From: Mesorhizobium muleiense
Lineage (GTDB): Bacteria > Pseudomonadota > Alphaproteobacteria > Rhizobiales > Rhizobiaceae
Assembly: GCF_900099905.1 (NCBI RefSeq)
Contig: NZ_FNEE01000021.1
Location: 40,099 to 104,098, forward strand
Reading direction: 5' to 3'
Length of the DNA stretch: 64,000 nt
Shown here: piece after piece, positions 17,615 to 26,948 of the stretch
Position numbering within the stretch: the first letter of the stretch is position 1
Layout of the letters: each line of letters starts with the position of its first letter
Notes under the pieces: model-generated
Databases searched by the model: none
What the model was told of the DNA's origin: nothing
Seen by the model: only the letters and a program-made list of their open reading frames with translations
Translations under genes and position numbers: made by a program

Positions 17615-17820
17615 CTTCGCGCCCTTGAAACCGGGCAGGAGGAGTGGTGGATATAGATGCATCTCCCTGCCAACCTGCCACTGAACCGTCTGACAAGATT
17701 CTGCTTGCAGCGCTCCAGAACAGTAAGATCGCGTTCCGTGCGCTCAATCAGCTCGACAAGTTCCGATTCCTGCTGCGCCCTGCTGTGCCGGCTCACAGGA
17801 AGGTGAAAGAACGGGACGCA
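17615..17820 (-). pseudogene. purU (formyltetrahydrofolate deformylase) internal fragment
   Basis: Minus-strand codons read VPFFHLPVSRHS, ESELVELIERTERDLTVLERC and SGRLAGRCIYIHHSS. These align with IPFHHIKVTKEN, QLMHVVEGTRTELVVLARY and SGRIINIHHSFLP of the PurU encoded at 62.3-63.2 kb. Only about 65 residues remain, with many changes. It indicates a former purU copy next to the dimethylglycine dehydrogenase-like gene. Confidence 0.65.
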
Positions 17821-17892
17821 TGATCGCGAAAGGACCATAGACTGATCAGATGACATTTCAGATCAGTCCGCACGTCTGTTGGAGATGTCCAG

Positions 17893-20397
17893 CTACGAAA
17901 GGCAAGCCTTGAGGAGCTCAGGCGCAACCAGCTCCTCCACGCCGCGCCACTCGCCCTTCACGCGGCTGCGTCCGGCGTCATAGAATGGCCGCAGAGAAGC
18001 TATGGCGGAATAGCGCTCCCCAGCGATCTCGAGTTCGAATGACCCTCCGGACAGCCAATCAGCCGTCACCCCGGCTTCTGAGGTGAGATATCCCATGCCG
18101 ATGCCACAGCCGACAGTGTGACCAAATCCAGCCGAGCGCAAGTATCCGACAAGGCTGCCGTTACGCCAGACAGGCTCGGTCCCGAACATCAACGATTTGG
18201 CATCTGGGGCAGCGAGCTGGACCAGCCGCCGGCGCAAAGGTTTGCCGCGCTGGGCTTCCAGTGCAGCGCGTCCGATGAAATCCTCGCGCTTATCCCAGGC
18301 AACCGTGAACCCCAGTCCCGATTCCAACGGGGTGTCCCCATCACCAACATCTGCACCCCAGTCACGGTAGCCCGCTTCCAGGCGCAGCGTGTTTAGAGCG
18401 ACATATCCGGCGTGGCTCAGGCCGAGATCGGCGCCGGCGGCCACCAAGGCGTCGTAGACCCCTAGTGTTTGTTCGGTCGGGATGTGAAGTTCCCAGCCCA
18501 ACTCGCCGACAAAGGTCATCCGGAATGCGAGCGCGAGGCAATACCCGACCTCGATCTCACGAGCCGTTGCGAAGGGAAATGCCTCGTTAGAAAAATCCGC
18601 CGGACTGACGCGTTCCAGTAACTCACGCGATCGTGGACCCATCACGGAGAGGGTCGTATATCCGGATGAGACGTCGGCAACCGAGACGTGGCCGGCTCCC
18701 TTGGCATGCAAGCGCAGCCAGGCGAGATCACGGGTGCGTTGGACGGCCGCTGTCACGACAAGAAATTCCTCGTCACTGATGCGTGCGATAGTGACGTCGG
18801 ACTCCATACCGCCTCGCTCGTTCAGCCACGGCGTATAGACAACACGGCCGACCGCTACGTTCACGTCATTCGTGGACAAGCACTGTAGCAGCGCAAGGGC
18901 ATCCGAACCCTGCACCAGAAGGTGCGCGAAGGAGGTTTGGTCGAACAGAGTGACGCCGGAGCGGGTGGCTGTATGCTCCGCGCCACTTCGCTCGAACCAC
19001 TCGTCCCGGCCATACGTTGCATGGCTTTCATTCGGCGATCCAGGCGCACCAAACCATTGAACGCGTTCCCAACCAGCACTTTCACCGAAATTAGCGCCGA
19101 CGGCGGACAGGCGGTCGTGCAGGGGGGACACGCGGACCTTGCGTGCCGTCCTCGGCGACTTATGCGGCAAATGAAGCGACCAGAGGTTGCCGACCGCCTC
19201 CACCGTGCGGTCGTACAGATACCGCCTGTTCCGCTGGAAGGGCATTGACCGCCGGACGTCCATTTCCCAGCAGTCTCCCGCTGCCAAGCCTGTCGACATC
19301 CACTCTGCCATCACCTTGCCCGCACCACCCGAGGACTCGATGCCGCAGGAATTGAATCCAGAGGCGACATACAGACCTTGAATTTCAGGCGATGGCCCGA
19401 GGTGGAACCGGTTATCAGGCGTGAAGCTCTCAGGGCCGTTGAAATTCAGTTGGAGGCCGACATTTGCCAGGATGGGCATGCGCCCGATGGCCGCAGAGAG
19501 ATACGGTTCGATGTGATCGAAATCTTCGGGCAACGAATCGAAACTGAAATCGTGGGGTATGCCGTTCATGCCCCAAGGTTTGCCATTGGCCTCGAAGAAA
19601 CCCACGAGCAGTTTCCCGGCGTCGGCCTTTGCATAGACGCGCGCGTCCATATCGCGGATCGTCGGCAGGTCGTGGGGCAGGTCGGGAATCGCCTCGGTGA
19701 CAACATAGAAATGCTCGGCAGCCTGCAACGGCACCGACCAGTTGAGTTCAGCAGCTACATTCCGCGTCCACAGGCCGGTGCTGATGACCGCCTGTTCAGC
19801 ACGGACCGTTCCCTGACTGGTTTCCACGCCGACGAAGCGGCCCTTCTCGACGAGGATGCGCGTGACCGGGGTTCGCTCAAGGATCGTTGCTCCACCCTGG
19901 CGCGCCCCAACTGCGAAGGCACGGGCCGTATCGATAGCGTTGGTCATCCCGTCGGAAGCGATCCATGCAGCCCCAAGGACATCACTGACATCGAGCAATG
20001 GGACTCGGCGCTGGGCTTCCGCAGCGCTTATCATCTCCACGTCCAGGCCAAACGAGCGGCCCATCGAAGACCCGCGCTTGAGCTCTTCAAGCCGGTCCTG
20101 GGTCGCGGCGACGGTGATGGAGCCGGTTTGCCGAAAGCCAGTGGCTTGACCTGTCAGATTTTCGAGGTCCCTGAACAGATCCGCAGAGTATTGAGCGAGC
20201 TTGGCCATGGTTTCATTGGCGCGGAGTTGTGTGACGAGGCCTGCAGCATGCCAGGTGGTGCCGCATGTCAGTTGGTCGCGCTCCAGAAGCAGAACGTCGC
20301 GGTGGCCGAGACGTGTCAGGTGATAGGCTATCGAGAGGCCGATAATGCCGCCTCCGATGACGACGTATTCGACATGCGATGGTAGTTTGCTGGCCAT
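17893..20397 (-). CDS. Dimethylglycine/sarcosine dehydrogenase-like FAD oxidoreductase with GcvT domain
   Basis: The 834-residue protein fuses an N-terminal DAO-type FAD domain (dinucleotide motif GGGIIG, residues 15-20; GTTWHAAGL, whose His50 matches the histidine that carries covalent FAD in mammalian dimethylglycine dehydrogenase) with a C-terminal GcvT-like tetrahydrofolate domain (about 430-830; GELGWELHIP, LRLEAGYRDWGADV, GFTVAWDKREDFIGR). Such enzymes demethylate dimethylglycine or sarcosine, pass electrons to ETF and load the one-carbon unit on tetrahydrofolate. etfA and purU at the right edge of the window fit this role. The palindromic site at 20504-20518 precedes it. Exact substrate uncertain. 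Confidence 0.87.
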   Translation of the reverse strand: MASKLPSHVEYVVIGGGIIGLSIAYHLTRLGHRDVLLLERDQLTCGTTWHAAGLVTQLRANETMAKLAQYSADLFRDLENLTGQATGFRQTGSITVAATQDRLEELKRGSSMGRSFGLDVEMISAAEAQRRVPLLDVSDVLGAAWIASDGMTNAIDTARAFAVGARQGGATILERTPVTRILVEKGRFVGVETSQGTVRAEQAVISTGLWTRNVAAELNWSVPLQAAEHFYVVTEAIPDLPHDLPTIRDMDARVYAKADAGKLLVGFFEANGKPWGMNGIPHDFSFDSLPEDFDHIEPYLSAAIGRMPILANVGLQLNFNGPESFTPDNRFHLGPSPEIQGLYVASGFNSCGIESSGGAGKVMAEWMSTGLAAGDCWEMDVRRSMPFQRNRRYLYDRTVEAVGNLWSLHLPHKSPRTARKVRVSPLHDRLSAVGANFGESAGWERVQWFGAPGSPNESHATYGRDEWFERSGAEHTATRSGVTLFDQTSFAHLLVQGSDALALLQCLSTNDVNVAVGRVVYTPWLNERGGMESDVTIARISDEEFLVVTAAVQRTRDLAWLRLHAKGAGHVSVADVSSGYTTLSVMGPRSRELLERVSPADFSNEAFPFATAREIEVGYCLALAFRMTFVGELGWELHIPTEQTLGVYDALVAAGADLGLSHAGYVALNTLRLEAGYRDWGADVGDGDTPLESGLGFTVAWDKREDFIGRAALEAQRGKPLRRRLVQLAAPDAKSLMFGTEPVWRNGSLVGYLRSAGFGHTVGCGIGMGYLTSEAGVTADWLSGGSFELEIAGERYSAIASLRPFYDAGRSRVKGEWRGVEELVAPELLKACLS

Positions 20398-20503
20398 TTG
20401 AAACCTCGTTCTAGCCTGGTCGCGGAAGCGCGGAACAAGGCGCGTGTAGCAAGGGACACTACCGTTGGATGTGCTTCTATTTCGTGCGATCTCAGGCTTG
20501 GGT

Positions 20504-20518
20504 AGCAGGATTTCTGCG
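20504..20518 (-). promoter_or_regulatory. Operator-like palindrome upstream of FAD/GcvT oxidoreductase (site 4 of 12)
   Basis: AGCAG-GATTT-CTGCG, 107 bases before the ATG at 20397, with GTGCGAT (20484-20490) on the gene side at the usual spacing. Confidence 0.6.
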
Positions 20519-20960
20519 TCCTCCGCCTTCTAATGCAGCGTTACTTCCGTAAAACGCATAGTGGCCGTCGTCTTAAACACTCACTGAGCCTAGGCAATGC
20601 ATTCATCGCCGGCGAAATAGGCTCTGTAAGGCCCGAAATTCTGCTTCGGCTGTGGCTCCACTGTAATGTTGGAGAAGATAGCCACAGCCGAGATCACCGT
20701 AGATGAGGTAGGACATCGCATTGACGCGCAATCTTGCCTCGCAGACGTCCTCACTCGCCTGCCTCGTCAATCTGGCCAACCGCCGCCTCGACGAGCTCAT
20801 GCCCTACCCGGGGCGCCACACGACGCGAGGAAAGCAGCGCGCCGCCTGCCGTTTCCGATCGCATGGCCGGGCTGACATCACCCGCCCCCCGATCGCAAGC
20901 GCCATTGCCGCAGGAACACTGGCGAAGCGATCAAAGCGGCAGGGGACCGACGACCGGAAT
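20519..20960. other. Intergenic region between CocE-type hydrolase and FAD oxidoreductase
   Basis: Apart from the operator-like site, no gene is supportable. A 65-codon minus-strand frame (20603-20800) has no recognised family and may be a regulator scrap. Confidence 0.35.
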
Positions 20961-22721
20961 TTATTGAATCGGCAGTCCGCCAGGGACAAACTCGTCGTCC
21001 TTGCGATAGGGCTGACCTCGAAGAGCGTCGTATGCCGGAGCGGGAGCTTGAGCCACCGCCCCCGGAATGACGGGTAGAAGTATTCTGGAACTATACTGAG
21101 CTGAGTGATAGACTCTGTTGATAGACGCTGCTCCGGCAGGAATGGTGCCGAGGACGCTATGCGGAATGGGATTGGTCGCGCCGATAGTTAGTTCGAGACT
21201 ATGCCCTTGCCTGACGACGTGAGCGATGGGCGAAATGAACGACATTCGGAGCTCGTAAATTTCGCCCGGGACAAGTTTCTCAGGTTTCCGAAACGAATGC
21301 ACCACCTCGTCAACATAGGTTCGCTCGTTGTCGATCGCGCGGAGGGAAGCCCGCAACAAACCTGATTGAACGAAGAGCACTCCGTCCGGAGCGACATCTT
21401 TCAAGGTAAGTTCGACGTCGGCGTCGTCGCCGTTATCGATGCTGAGATACAGCACGACTTCCGGATTTCCAAGCAACACCATATCCGAGGTAACTGGCGC
21501 TGTTCGGTAGTTAAGGACGCCGCGGGAATAAGGTCGAACCTGGAATTGCTGATTGTCTCCGTAAAGCTCTGTCCCCGTTGGGTATAGATAGGCGCGGGAT
21601 CCCTCATTGGAGTTGGCGCCCGGCTTCTCGGGAGAGATCTGTGCGTCCGCCGTTAGGTAGAAGGTGCGGCGCTCGACTTTCGGGTCTGGCCACGTGTTGT
21701 GATGCGTCACCCAGCCCTCCACCGATTTCTTCGGATCTCCCTCGGGCTGCTGAACTTCCCAATAGACAGTGATGGGCGGCTCGCTATCTATTCCGTTCTT
21801 AACACCTTTCACCCAGCGATCGAGGAACTTCATTCGCTCCTTGTCTACAAGGCTATAGCCACGGGGCCCAGGTCCATTGATCCCATGATCACCGTTCATC
21901 AGAACAAGCTTTTTGTTCTTCACATTCTGCATGAAATGGGTAAACATTCGCACGTTAGCCATAGCGGCGCCACCGTAGGCCTCTTGCCAAGCTCCAATGA
22001 TCATGCTGGGAACAGTGACTCTATCGATGAGTTCCTTGCTGACCAAAGTCTCAGAATCCCAAAATTCGTCCTTCAGTGGGTGGTTCCTCCACGCATCAAA
22101 AAAGGAGGTCTTGATGACTTGCCTGTCGCTCCCACGAATGTTGGCGCACTCGGTATCTCCCTGGTTGATGCGCCACTCCGCACCGCGCGGGCCGGTCACA
22201 AACTCACTATCAATCGCCCATGCTCCCTCTAATAGCGGGAGCATACCGCCAGGGTAACCTAAAAACTCATACCCGTCGCCAAAACCGCTCGCCACGATTG
22301 CCCGCAAATGTGGAGGCCGCTCGGCTGCGACCCAGAACTGCGGCTGCCCCGCCGATGAATTGCCGACCATTCCGATATTGCCATCGCTCCAGGGCTGCCT
22401 GGCGATCCATTCGACGACTTCGGCGCCATAAGGTCCGCCTTTAATCATTCGCTGTTCATGCCAAAAGTCGATGACACCTTCTGAGCATCCGGTTCCTGGA
22501 AGATTGGCGCCCACGAAAGCGTAGCCGGCATCAAGGAATTCCTTCGCGATTTCGAAAGGGGTCGAGTTCGCTATATATGGATCATAGAGAAAAACGGTCG
22601 GATACCGGCCCGATTTCTTCGGACAATATGAGATGTAAGCGATGCGCGTTTCATCCTTCATCGTCACGTAGGCGATATTGCGAAACACATCCGCCTCAGT
22701 GAAATCTTCTGCACTTTTCAT
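20961..22721 (-). CDS. CocE/NonD-family alpha/beta hydrolase (peptidase S15-like)
   Basis: The 586-residue protein has the S15/CocE fold: an alpha/beta-hydrolase domain with the nucleophile Ser122 in GNSSAG, a helical cap, and a C-terminal galactose-binding-like jelly roll (from about 330; YLSIDNGDDADVELTLKDVAPDG). Relatives hydrolyse acyl esters, glutaryl-lactams or X-Pro dipeptides. I take ATG 22721, since CGGAG precedes it and the longer frame adds 27 unrelated residues. It lies between the peptide ABC ATPase gene and the FAD oxidoreductase on the same strand, so it may process the imported compound in the cytoplasm; no signal peptide is visible. Substrate unknown. Confidence 0.82.
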   Translation of the reverse strand: MKSAEDFTEADVFRNIAYVTMKDETRIAYISYCPKKSGRYPTVFLYDPYIANSTPFEIAKEFLDAGYAFVGANLPGTGCSEGVIDFWHEQRMIKGGPYGAEVVEWIARQPWSDGNIGMVGNSSAGQPQFWVAAERPPHLRAIVASGFGDGYEFLGYPGGMLPLLEGAWAIDSEFVTGPRGAEWRINQGDTECANIRGSDRQVIKTSFFDAWRNHPLKDEFWDSETLVSKELIDRVTVPSMIIGAWQEAYGGAAMANVRMFTHFMQNVKNKKLVLMNGDHGINGPGPRGYSLVDKERMKFLDRWVKGVKNGIDSEPPITVYWEVQQPEGDPKKSVEGWVTHHNTWPDPKVERRTFYLTADAQISPEKPGANSNEGSRAYLYPTGTELYGDNQQFQVRPYSRGVLNYRTAPVTSDMVLLGNPEVVLYLSIDNGDDADVELTLKDVAPDGVLFVQSGLLRASLRAIDNERTYVDEVVHSFRKPEKLVPGEIYELRMSFISPIAHVVRQGHSLELTIGATNPIPHSVLGTIPAGAASINRVYHSAQYSSRILLPVIPGAVAQAPAPAYDALRGQPYRKDDEFVPGGLPIQ

Positions 22722-23019
22722 GCTGAACTCCGTGTCACGAAAAAGTCTTTCGACTTTTGGACCGAGGCGGCGGGCATGCGCTGATGTGGCCAGCCCCCTC
22801 ACAAATTAGAATGTTGAGATACGCTCGATGTAGTACTGCCGCTGCGCCACGAGAGTGGCTAACCCGGTGGCATGTTGATTTCAGCTTCCCTTTGTCAAAA
22901 GAGGTTACGGCGTAACGCTTTCGATGTTTGTCTTCGATCCATGTGCCTTCCGGCCGATACACCAACTTCGTCATCTTCCGGATAGTTTGCGACAGGCGCC
23001 CCAGCCTCGAACGCGCCTT

Positions 23020-24021
23020 CTACTTCGCCAGCCAGCAGGCGGACATGTGCTGCGGTCCAACTTCGATGGGTGGTGGTTCCTCTTGCCGGCAGCGGTCGAA
23101 GGCCAGAGGGCAACGCGGATGGAACCGACAGCCGTTCGGCACGCGCGCGGCGCTTGGAACCTCACCTTGCAGGGCCGGCAACTCGGCGCGACCTGCATTG
23201 GCGCCAATCTGCGGGGTAGCGTTACGCAAGGCGACGGTATACGGATGACGGGGGTTGAATGTGATCTCGTCGGCGCTACCGATCTCGACCAATTTGCCAA
23301 GATATAAGACCGCAATTCTGTCGGCGATCAACCAGGCAAGCGGCAAGTCATGGGTGATGAACAATAGCGCCACATTGTGCTTGTCGCGCAGGTCAACCAA
23401 GACCTGAAGAATCTGTGCGCGTATCGAGACATCGAGCATCGAGACAGGTTCGTCGGCGACGATGAGCTCCGGCTTCACGGCAAGTGCTCCGGCAATCACC
23501 ACCCGCTGGCGTTGCCCTCCAGACAGCTCATGTGGGAACCGGGAGAAGAAATCATCCGGGGGATTGAGCCCGGCGGACGCAAGCGCTTCGCTCACACGGT
23601 CGGTGAGCTGTGTCCGGTTGTCGACCAGCCGTAGTGACCGCAGCGGCTCCGCCACGATATCGAACACGGTATGTCGCGGATTGAGCGCCTGATAGGCGTC
23701 CTGAAAGATCATTTGCACGCGATGCCTGTAAGGGCGCAAAGCCGACAAGTCTTGAACGAACGTCATGTCGCGGCCTTCGAACAACAGCTTGCCGCCTGTT
23801 GGCTGAGCAAGCTTGGTAATGAGGCGGCCCACCGTCGTCTTGCCGCTTCCCGATTCCCCGACCAGGGCGACGATCTCGCCCCGTCCGACGTTGAGGTCGA
23901 TCCTGTCTACCGCGCGCACGGCGCCGGCAGGTCGGCCCAGGACACGGTCGAACAGCCCGCCCTGGATAGGAAAATGGACCTGCAGGCTCTCAAGACGCAG
24001 GATATCGGCGGCGTCAAGCAT
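23020..24021 (-). CDS. Dipeptide/oligopeptide ABC transporter ATP-binding protein (DppF/OppF type)
   Basis: The 333-residue ATPase has Walker A GESGSGKTT, the Q-loop MIFQDAYQALNPRHTV typical of OppF/DppF, signature LSGGQRQR and Walker B LIVADEPVSMLDVS. The C-terminal oligopeptide-transporter extension has a cysteine-containing cluster (CRFHPRCPLAFDRC), a known iron-sulfur-like motif of this family. The gene overlaps the preceding dppD-type gene by eight bases. Together with it and the two permeases it forms a complete ABC importer. Confidence 0.9.
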   Translation of the reverse strand: MLDAADILRLESLQVHFPIQGGLFDRVLGRPAGAVRAVDRIDLNVGRGEIVALVGESGSGKTTVGRLITKLAQPTGGKLLFEGRDMTFVQDLSALRPYRHRVQMIFQDAYQALNPRHTVFDIVAEPLRSLRLVDNRTQLTDRVSEALASAGLNPPDDFFSRFPHELSGGQRQRVVIAGALAVKPELIVADEPVSMLDVSIRAQILQVLVDLRDKHNVALLFITHDLPLAWLIADRIAVLYLGKLVEIGSADEITFNPRHPYTVALRNATPQIGANAGRAELPALQGEVPSAARVPNGCRFHPRCPLAFDRCRQEEPPPIEVGPQHMSACWLAK

Positions 24022-25021
24022 GAGCTGCGACCTTGTCGTGTTGCGAGGAACGGTGAAGGTGACAGGCGACGCGCCCCTGCCCGAACTTATCGAGGCTGGG
24101 GAGCTCGGTCGCGCAAATCCCCATAGCCGAGGGGCAACGCGGATGAAAGGCGCAGCCCGACGGTCGGTTCACCAAATTGGGGGGATCACCCGGTATCGGC
24201 CGGATGATCTTTTTGCCGCTCGCGGGGTTCGGGATCGATTCGATCAGCAGGCGGGTGTAGGGATGTTTCGGTTGGGCGAAGATCTCGGCGACAGTGCCAT
24301 CCTCGACGATTCGGCCGGAATACATGATCATGACGCGATCACAACATTCAGCCACCACAGAAAGATCGTGGGTGATCAAAATGAGGGCAATGTTAAGTCG
24401 CGATCGCAACTCACCCAACAATTTAAGGATCTGAGCCTGTGTGATAACGTCCAGCGCCGTCGTGGGCTCATCGCCGATGATGAGTGAGGGACGACACGCG
24501 AGCGCCATGGCGATCATAACCCTTTGTCGCATTCCGCCTGACAATTCGTGAGGATAAGCGGCGCCGCGATCCGCCGGAATGCCGACGAGTTCGAGCAGCT
24601 CCTTTGCCCGCGCGTTCGCCTCGCCACGCGACATGCCGAGCTTCAGCATGCACGGCTCGGCGATCTGCTTGACGATGCGGTGAACAGGATTAAGCGCATT
24701 CATTGCGCCCTGGAAGACGACGGACGTTTCGCTCCAGCGATGTGGCCGCATCGCCGCATCATGGTCGATCGGCAGTCGGTTGCCCCGATAACGCACCTCG
24801 CCGCTGCTGATCCGCGCGTTGGGTGATAGCAGACCCGCGATTGCCATGGCGGTCGTGGTCTTGCCGCTGCCCGATTCTCCGACGAGGCCAACGGCCTCTC
24901 CGGCTCGGAGCTCGAAGCTTATTCTGTCGATCGCACGCGATGAAACGCCCTTGAGCCCGTAGTCGACAGAAAGCCCGTCGACTTCCAGAAGCGACCCCTT
25001 GTGTTGGGAGGAGTCTATCAT
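24014..25021 (-). CDS. Dipeptide/oligopeptide ABC transporter ATP-binding protein (DppD/OppD type)
   Basis: The 335-residue ATPase contains GESGSGKTT, the Q-loop VVFQGAMNALNPVHRIV, signature LSGGMRQR, Walker B LIIGDEPTTALDV and the CAFHPRCPSAMGIC cluster. ATG 25021 overlaps the permease stop as ATGA and is preferred to the 55-codon longer frame that runs into the permease gene. Second gene of the DppD/DppF pair. Confidence 0.9.
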   Translation of the reverse strand: MIDSSQHKGSLLEVDGLSVDYGLKGVSSRAIDRISFELRAGEAVGLVGESGSGKTTTAMAIAGLLSPNARISSGEVRYRGNRLPIDHDAAMRPHRWSETSVVFQGAMNALNPVHRIVKQIAEPCMLKLGMSRGEANARAKELLELVGIPADRGAAYPHELSGGMRQRVMIAMALACRPSLIIGDEPTTALDVITQAQILKLLGELRSRLNIALILITHDLSVVAECCDRVMIMYSGRIVEDGTVAEIFAQPKHPYTRLLIESIPNPASGKKIIRPIPGDPPNLVNRPSGCAFHPRCPSAMGICATELPSLDKFGQGRVACHLHRSSQHDKVAAHA

Positions 25022-25950
25022 GGGATCACGCGCCGCCGTGGATTGAACGTGTCGTCGAGAGCATTGCCAATCAGGACGAAGCTGAGCGAAACCGTGAGGA
25101 CGCACACTCCGGGGGCGCCGAGATACCACCAGGCTCCAGCGCTGGCCGCACCGGCGCGCTGGGCCAGCGAAAGCAAAGTACCCCATGAAGGCTGCAACGG
25201 ATCGCCAAGACCGAGGAACGAGAGCGACGTCTCGACATAGATTGCGCCGGCGACGACCAGAGCCCCGTTCGCTGCGATTTGCGGCACGAGATTAGGCAGG
25301 ATGTGCCGCACCATGATGCTGAAATTGCTGCTGCCTGCAACGCGCGCGCGGTCAACAAATGTTCGCTCCTTAAGCGACAGTGTCTGGCTGCGAACAACAC
25401 GGGCGACGAACGCCCAGCTTGTCATGCCGATAACGACAAGGATCACGAAAAGAGAAGGACGGAAGCCGAGGATTTCTCTGCCCCGCCCCATCACCTCGAG
25501 AACTACGGGTGTGATGACCAGCGCAAGCACGAAGGAGGGCATGACAAAAAAGAAGTCCGTCAAGCGCATCAGCCAGACGTCAACCCAGCGACCAAAGTAG
25601 CCCGCGGTCATTCCGACCGTGGTGCCGACGACGAGGCTGATCACGGTCGCCAGTAGCGCTATCGTAAGTGAGATCCGGGCACCATGGACGACCAGATTGA
25701 GGACGTCCCGTCCCACTTCATCGGTCCCCAGCAGATGCTGGCCTGAAGGTGGCGCGAGGAAATCGCCGGTTGCATTGATCGCAGTCTGAAGCGGTCCCAC
25801 CAGGATATTGGGCATCGCTGCCGTAACAAGAAAGAATACCAGACACAACAGGCCAAGCTGAGCTCCGCCGTAGCCAAGAAACTGACCTAGAAAGGTTTTG
25901 ATAGCACGCGCCCTCGTACGCCCAGAATACCGAATTGTACTTTTGCTCAT
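25018..25950 (-). CDS. Dipeptide/oligopeptide ABC transporter permease (DppC type)
   Basis: The 310-residue inner-membrane permease has an N-terminal OppC-type segment, about six membrane helices and the coupling loop VARSQTLSLKERTFVDRARVAGSSN-like region (split here) followed by RHILPNLVPQI. The motif HLLGTDEVGRDVL before the transmembrane core is typical of DppC. Coupled to the upstream dppB-type gene by a four-base overlap. A truncated second copy lies at 36.5-37.1 kb. Confidence 0.9.
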   Translation of the reverse strand: MSKSTIRYSGRTRARAIKTFLGQFLGYGGAQLGLLCLVFFLVTAAMPNILVGPLQTAINATGDFLAPPSGQHLLGTDEVGRDVLNLVVHGARISLTIALLATVISLVVGTTVGMTAGYFGRWVDVWLMRLTDFFFVMPSFVLALVITPVVLEVMGRGREILGFRPSLFVILVVIGMTSWAFVARVVRSQTLSLKERTFVDRARVAGSSNFSIMVRHILPNLVPQIAANGALVVAGAIYVETSLSFLGLGDPLQPSWGTLLSLAQRAGAASAGAWWYLGAPGVCVLTVSLSFVLIGNALDDTFNPRRRVIP

Positions 25951-26921
25951 TGTCGGACCCTCGGATCAAGCAGGCCGTAGGCTAGATCGGCTATGAGGTT
26001 TGCCATAACAATCGAGACGCCGAGCAACAGGAATATGCCTTGAAGGACCGGGTAGTCCCGTGCGTTGAGCGCCTCCACGGTCAGACCGCCGATGCCCGGC
26101 CAGGCGAACACAGCTTCGACGGTGATGGCACCCGCCACCACGTAGCCAAGATTGAGGGTGATCAAGGTTACGACCGGCAGCATTGCGTTGCGAAAAGCAT
26201 GACGCATCAGCATCTGACCGCCGGTCAGTCCCTTGGCCCGTGCGGTCACCATGTAGTCCTCGGTGACGACGTCGCTCATCGCAGCACGAGCGACCACGAC
26301 GTATTGGCCGATTAGTCCAAGGGCCACGGCGGTGACCGGGAGCGCGAGATGCCGCAGATAATCAAGCGCCAAGTCAAGGGAACCGACGTTAGCGCCTGGT
26401 GAATATGCCCCGTAGCCCGGAAGCCAGCCCAATGCCGTACTGAAGATCACCACCAGGAGCATGCCGAGCCAGAAAGATGGGGTAGAATAGAGCGCCAGAG
26501 AGACCCCCGTGGCGGCATGGTCGACGGCTCCTCCTCTACGCCAACCAGCATATACGCCAAGCATAACCCCGCATAGGATGGCGATAAATTGGGCTAGACC
26601 GACCAGGACAATGGTGGCCGGCAAGCGTTCTAAAATCAGGTCAGCGACATGCCTACCCCTGAACTTGAAGCTGTAGCCAAGATCGCCCTGGAGAGTCGCC
26701 GACAAGTAGTCGAGCGCCTGGTCAGGGAACAGCGGCCGGTCGAGGCCCCAGTTCTGACGCTGCGCCTCGATCTGCTCGTCGGTCACGCTGGTGCGCGCCC
26801 CGCCGAGCAGAAGCGATGCAGGGTCGCCGGGAATGACTCTGAACAAGCCAAAGTTCAGGATTGCAACCATCACAAGCGTGATGACCGCCCTGAGGAGAAT
26901 CCGCCCGATCCGCCGGCTCAT
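25947..26921 (-). CDS. Dipeptide/oligopeptide ABC transporter permease (DppB type)
   Basis: The 324-residue permease shows the DppB N-terminus (LFRVIPGDPASLLLGG), LGLDRPL-like periplasmic loop, GYSFKFRGRHVADLI, and the coupling loop DVVTEDYMVTARAKGL with AFRNAMLPVVTLI. About six membrane helices are apparent. It follows the binding protein gene by about 30 bases and overlaps dppC by four. A frameshifted copy lies at 37.1-38.0 kb. Confidence 0.9.
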   Translation of the reverse strand: MSRRIGRILLRAVITLVMVAILNFGLFRVIPGDPASLLLGGARTSVTDEQIEAQRQNWGLDRPLFPDQALDYLSATLQGDLGYSFKFRGRHVADLILERLPATIVLVGLAQFIAILCGVMLGVYAGWRRGGAVDHAATGVSLALYSTPSFWLGMLLVVIFSTALGWLPGYGAYSPGANVGSLDLALDYLRHLALPVTAVALGLIGQYVVVARAAMSDVVTEDYMVTARAKGLTGGQMLMRHAFRNAMLPVVTLITLNLGYVVAGAITVEAVFAWPGIGGLTVEALNARDYPVLQGIFLLLGVSIVMANLIADLAYGLLDPRVRQ

Positions 26922-26948
26922 TTGGCCTCGCTTTCCATCAAGACCATC

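Noticed and set aside
19378..20385. 335-codon plus-strand open frame opposite the FAD/GcvT gene
   Set aside because: Antisense shadow of a gene with clear motifs; no ribosome-binding site and no recognisable domain.
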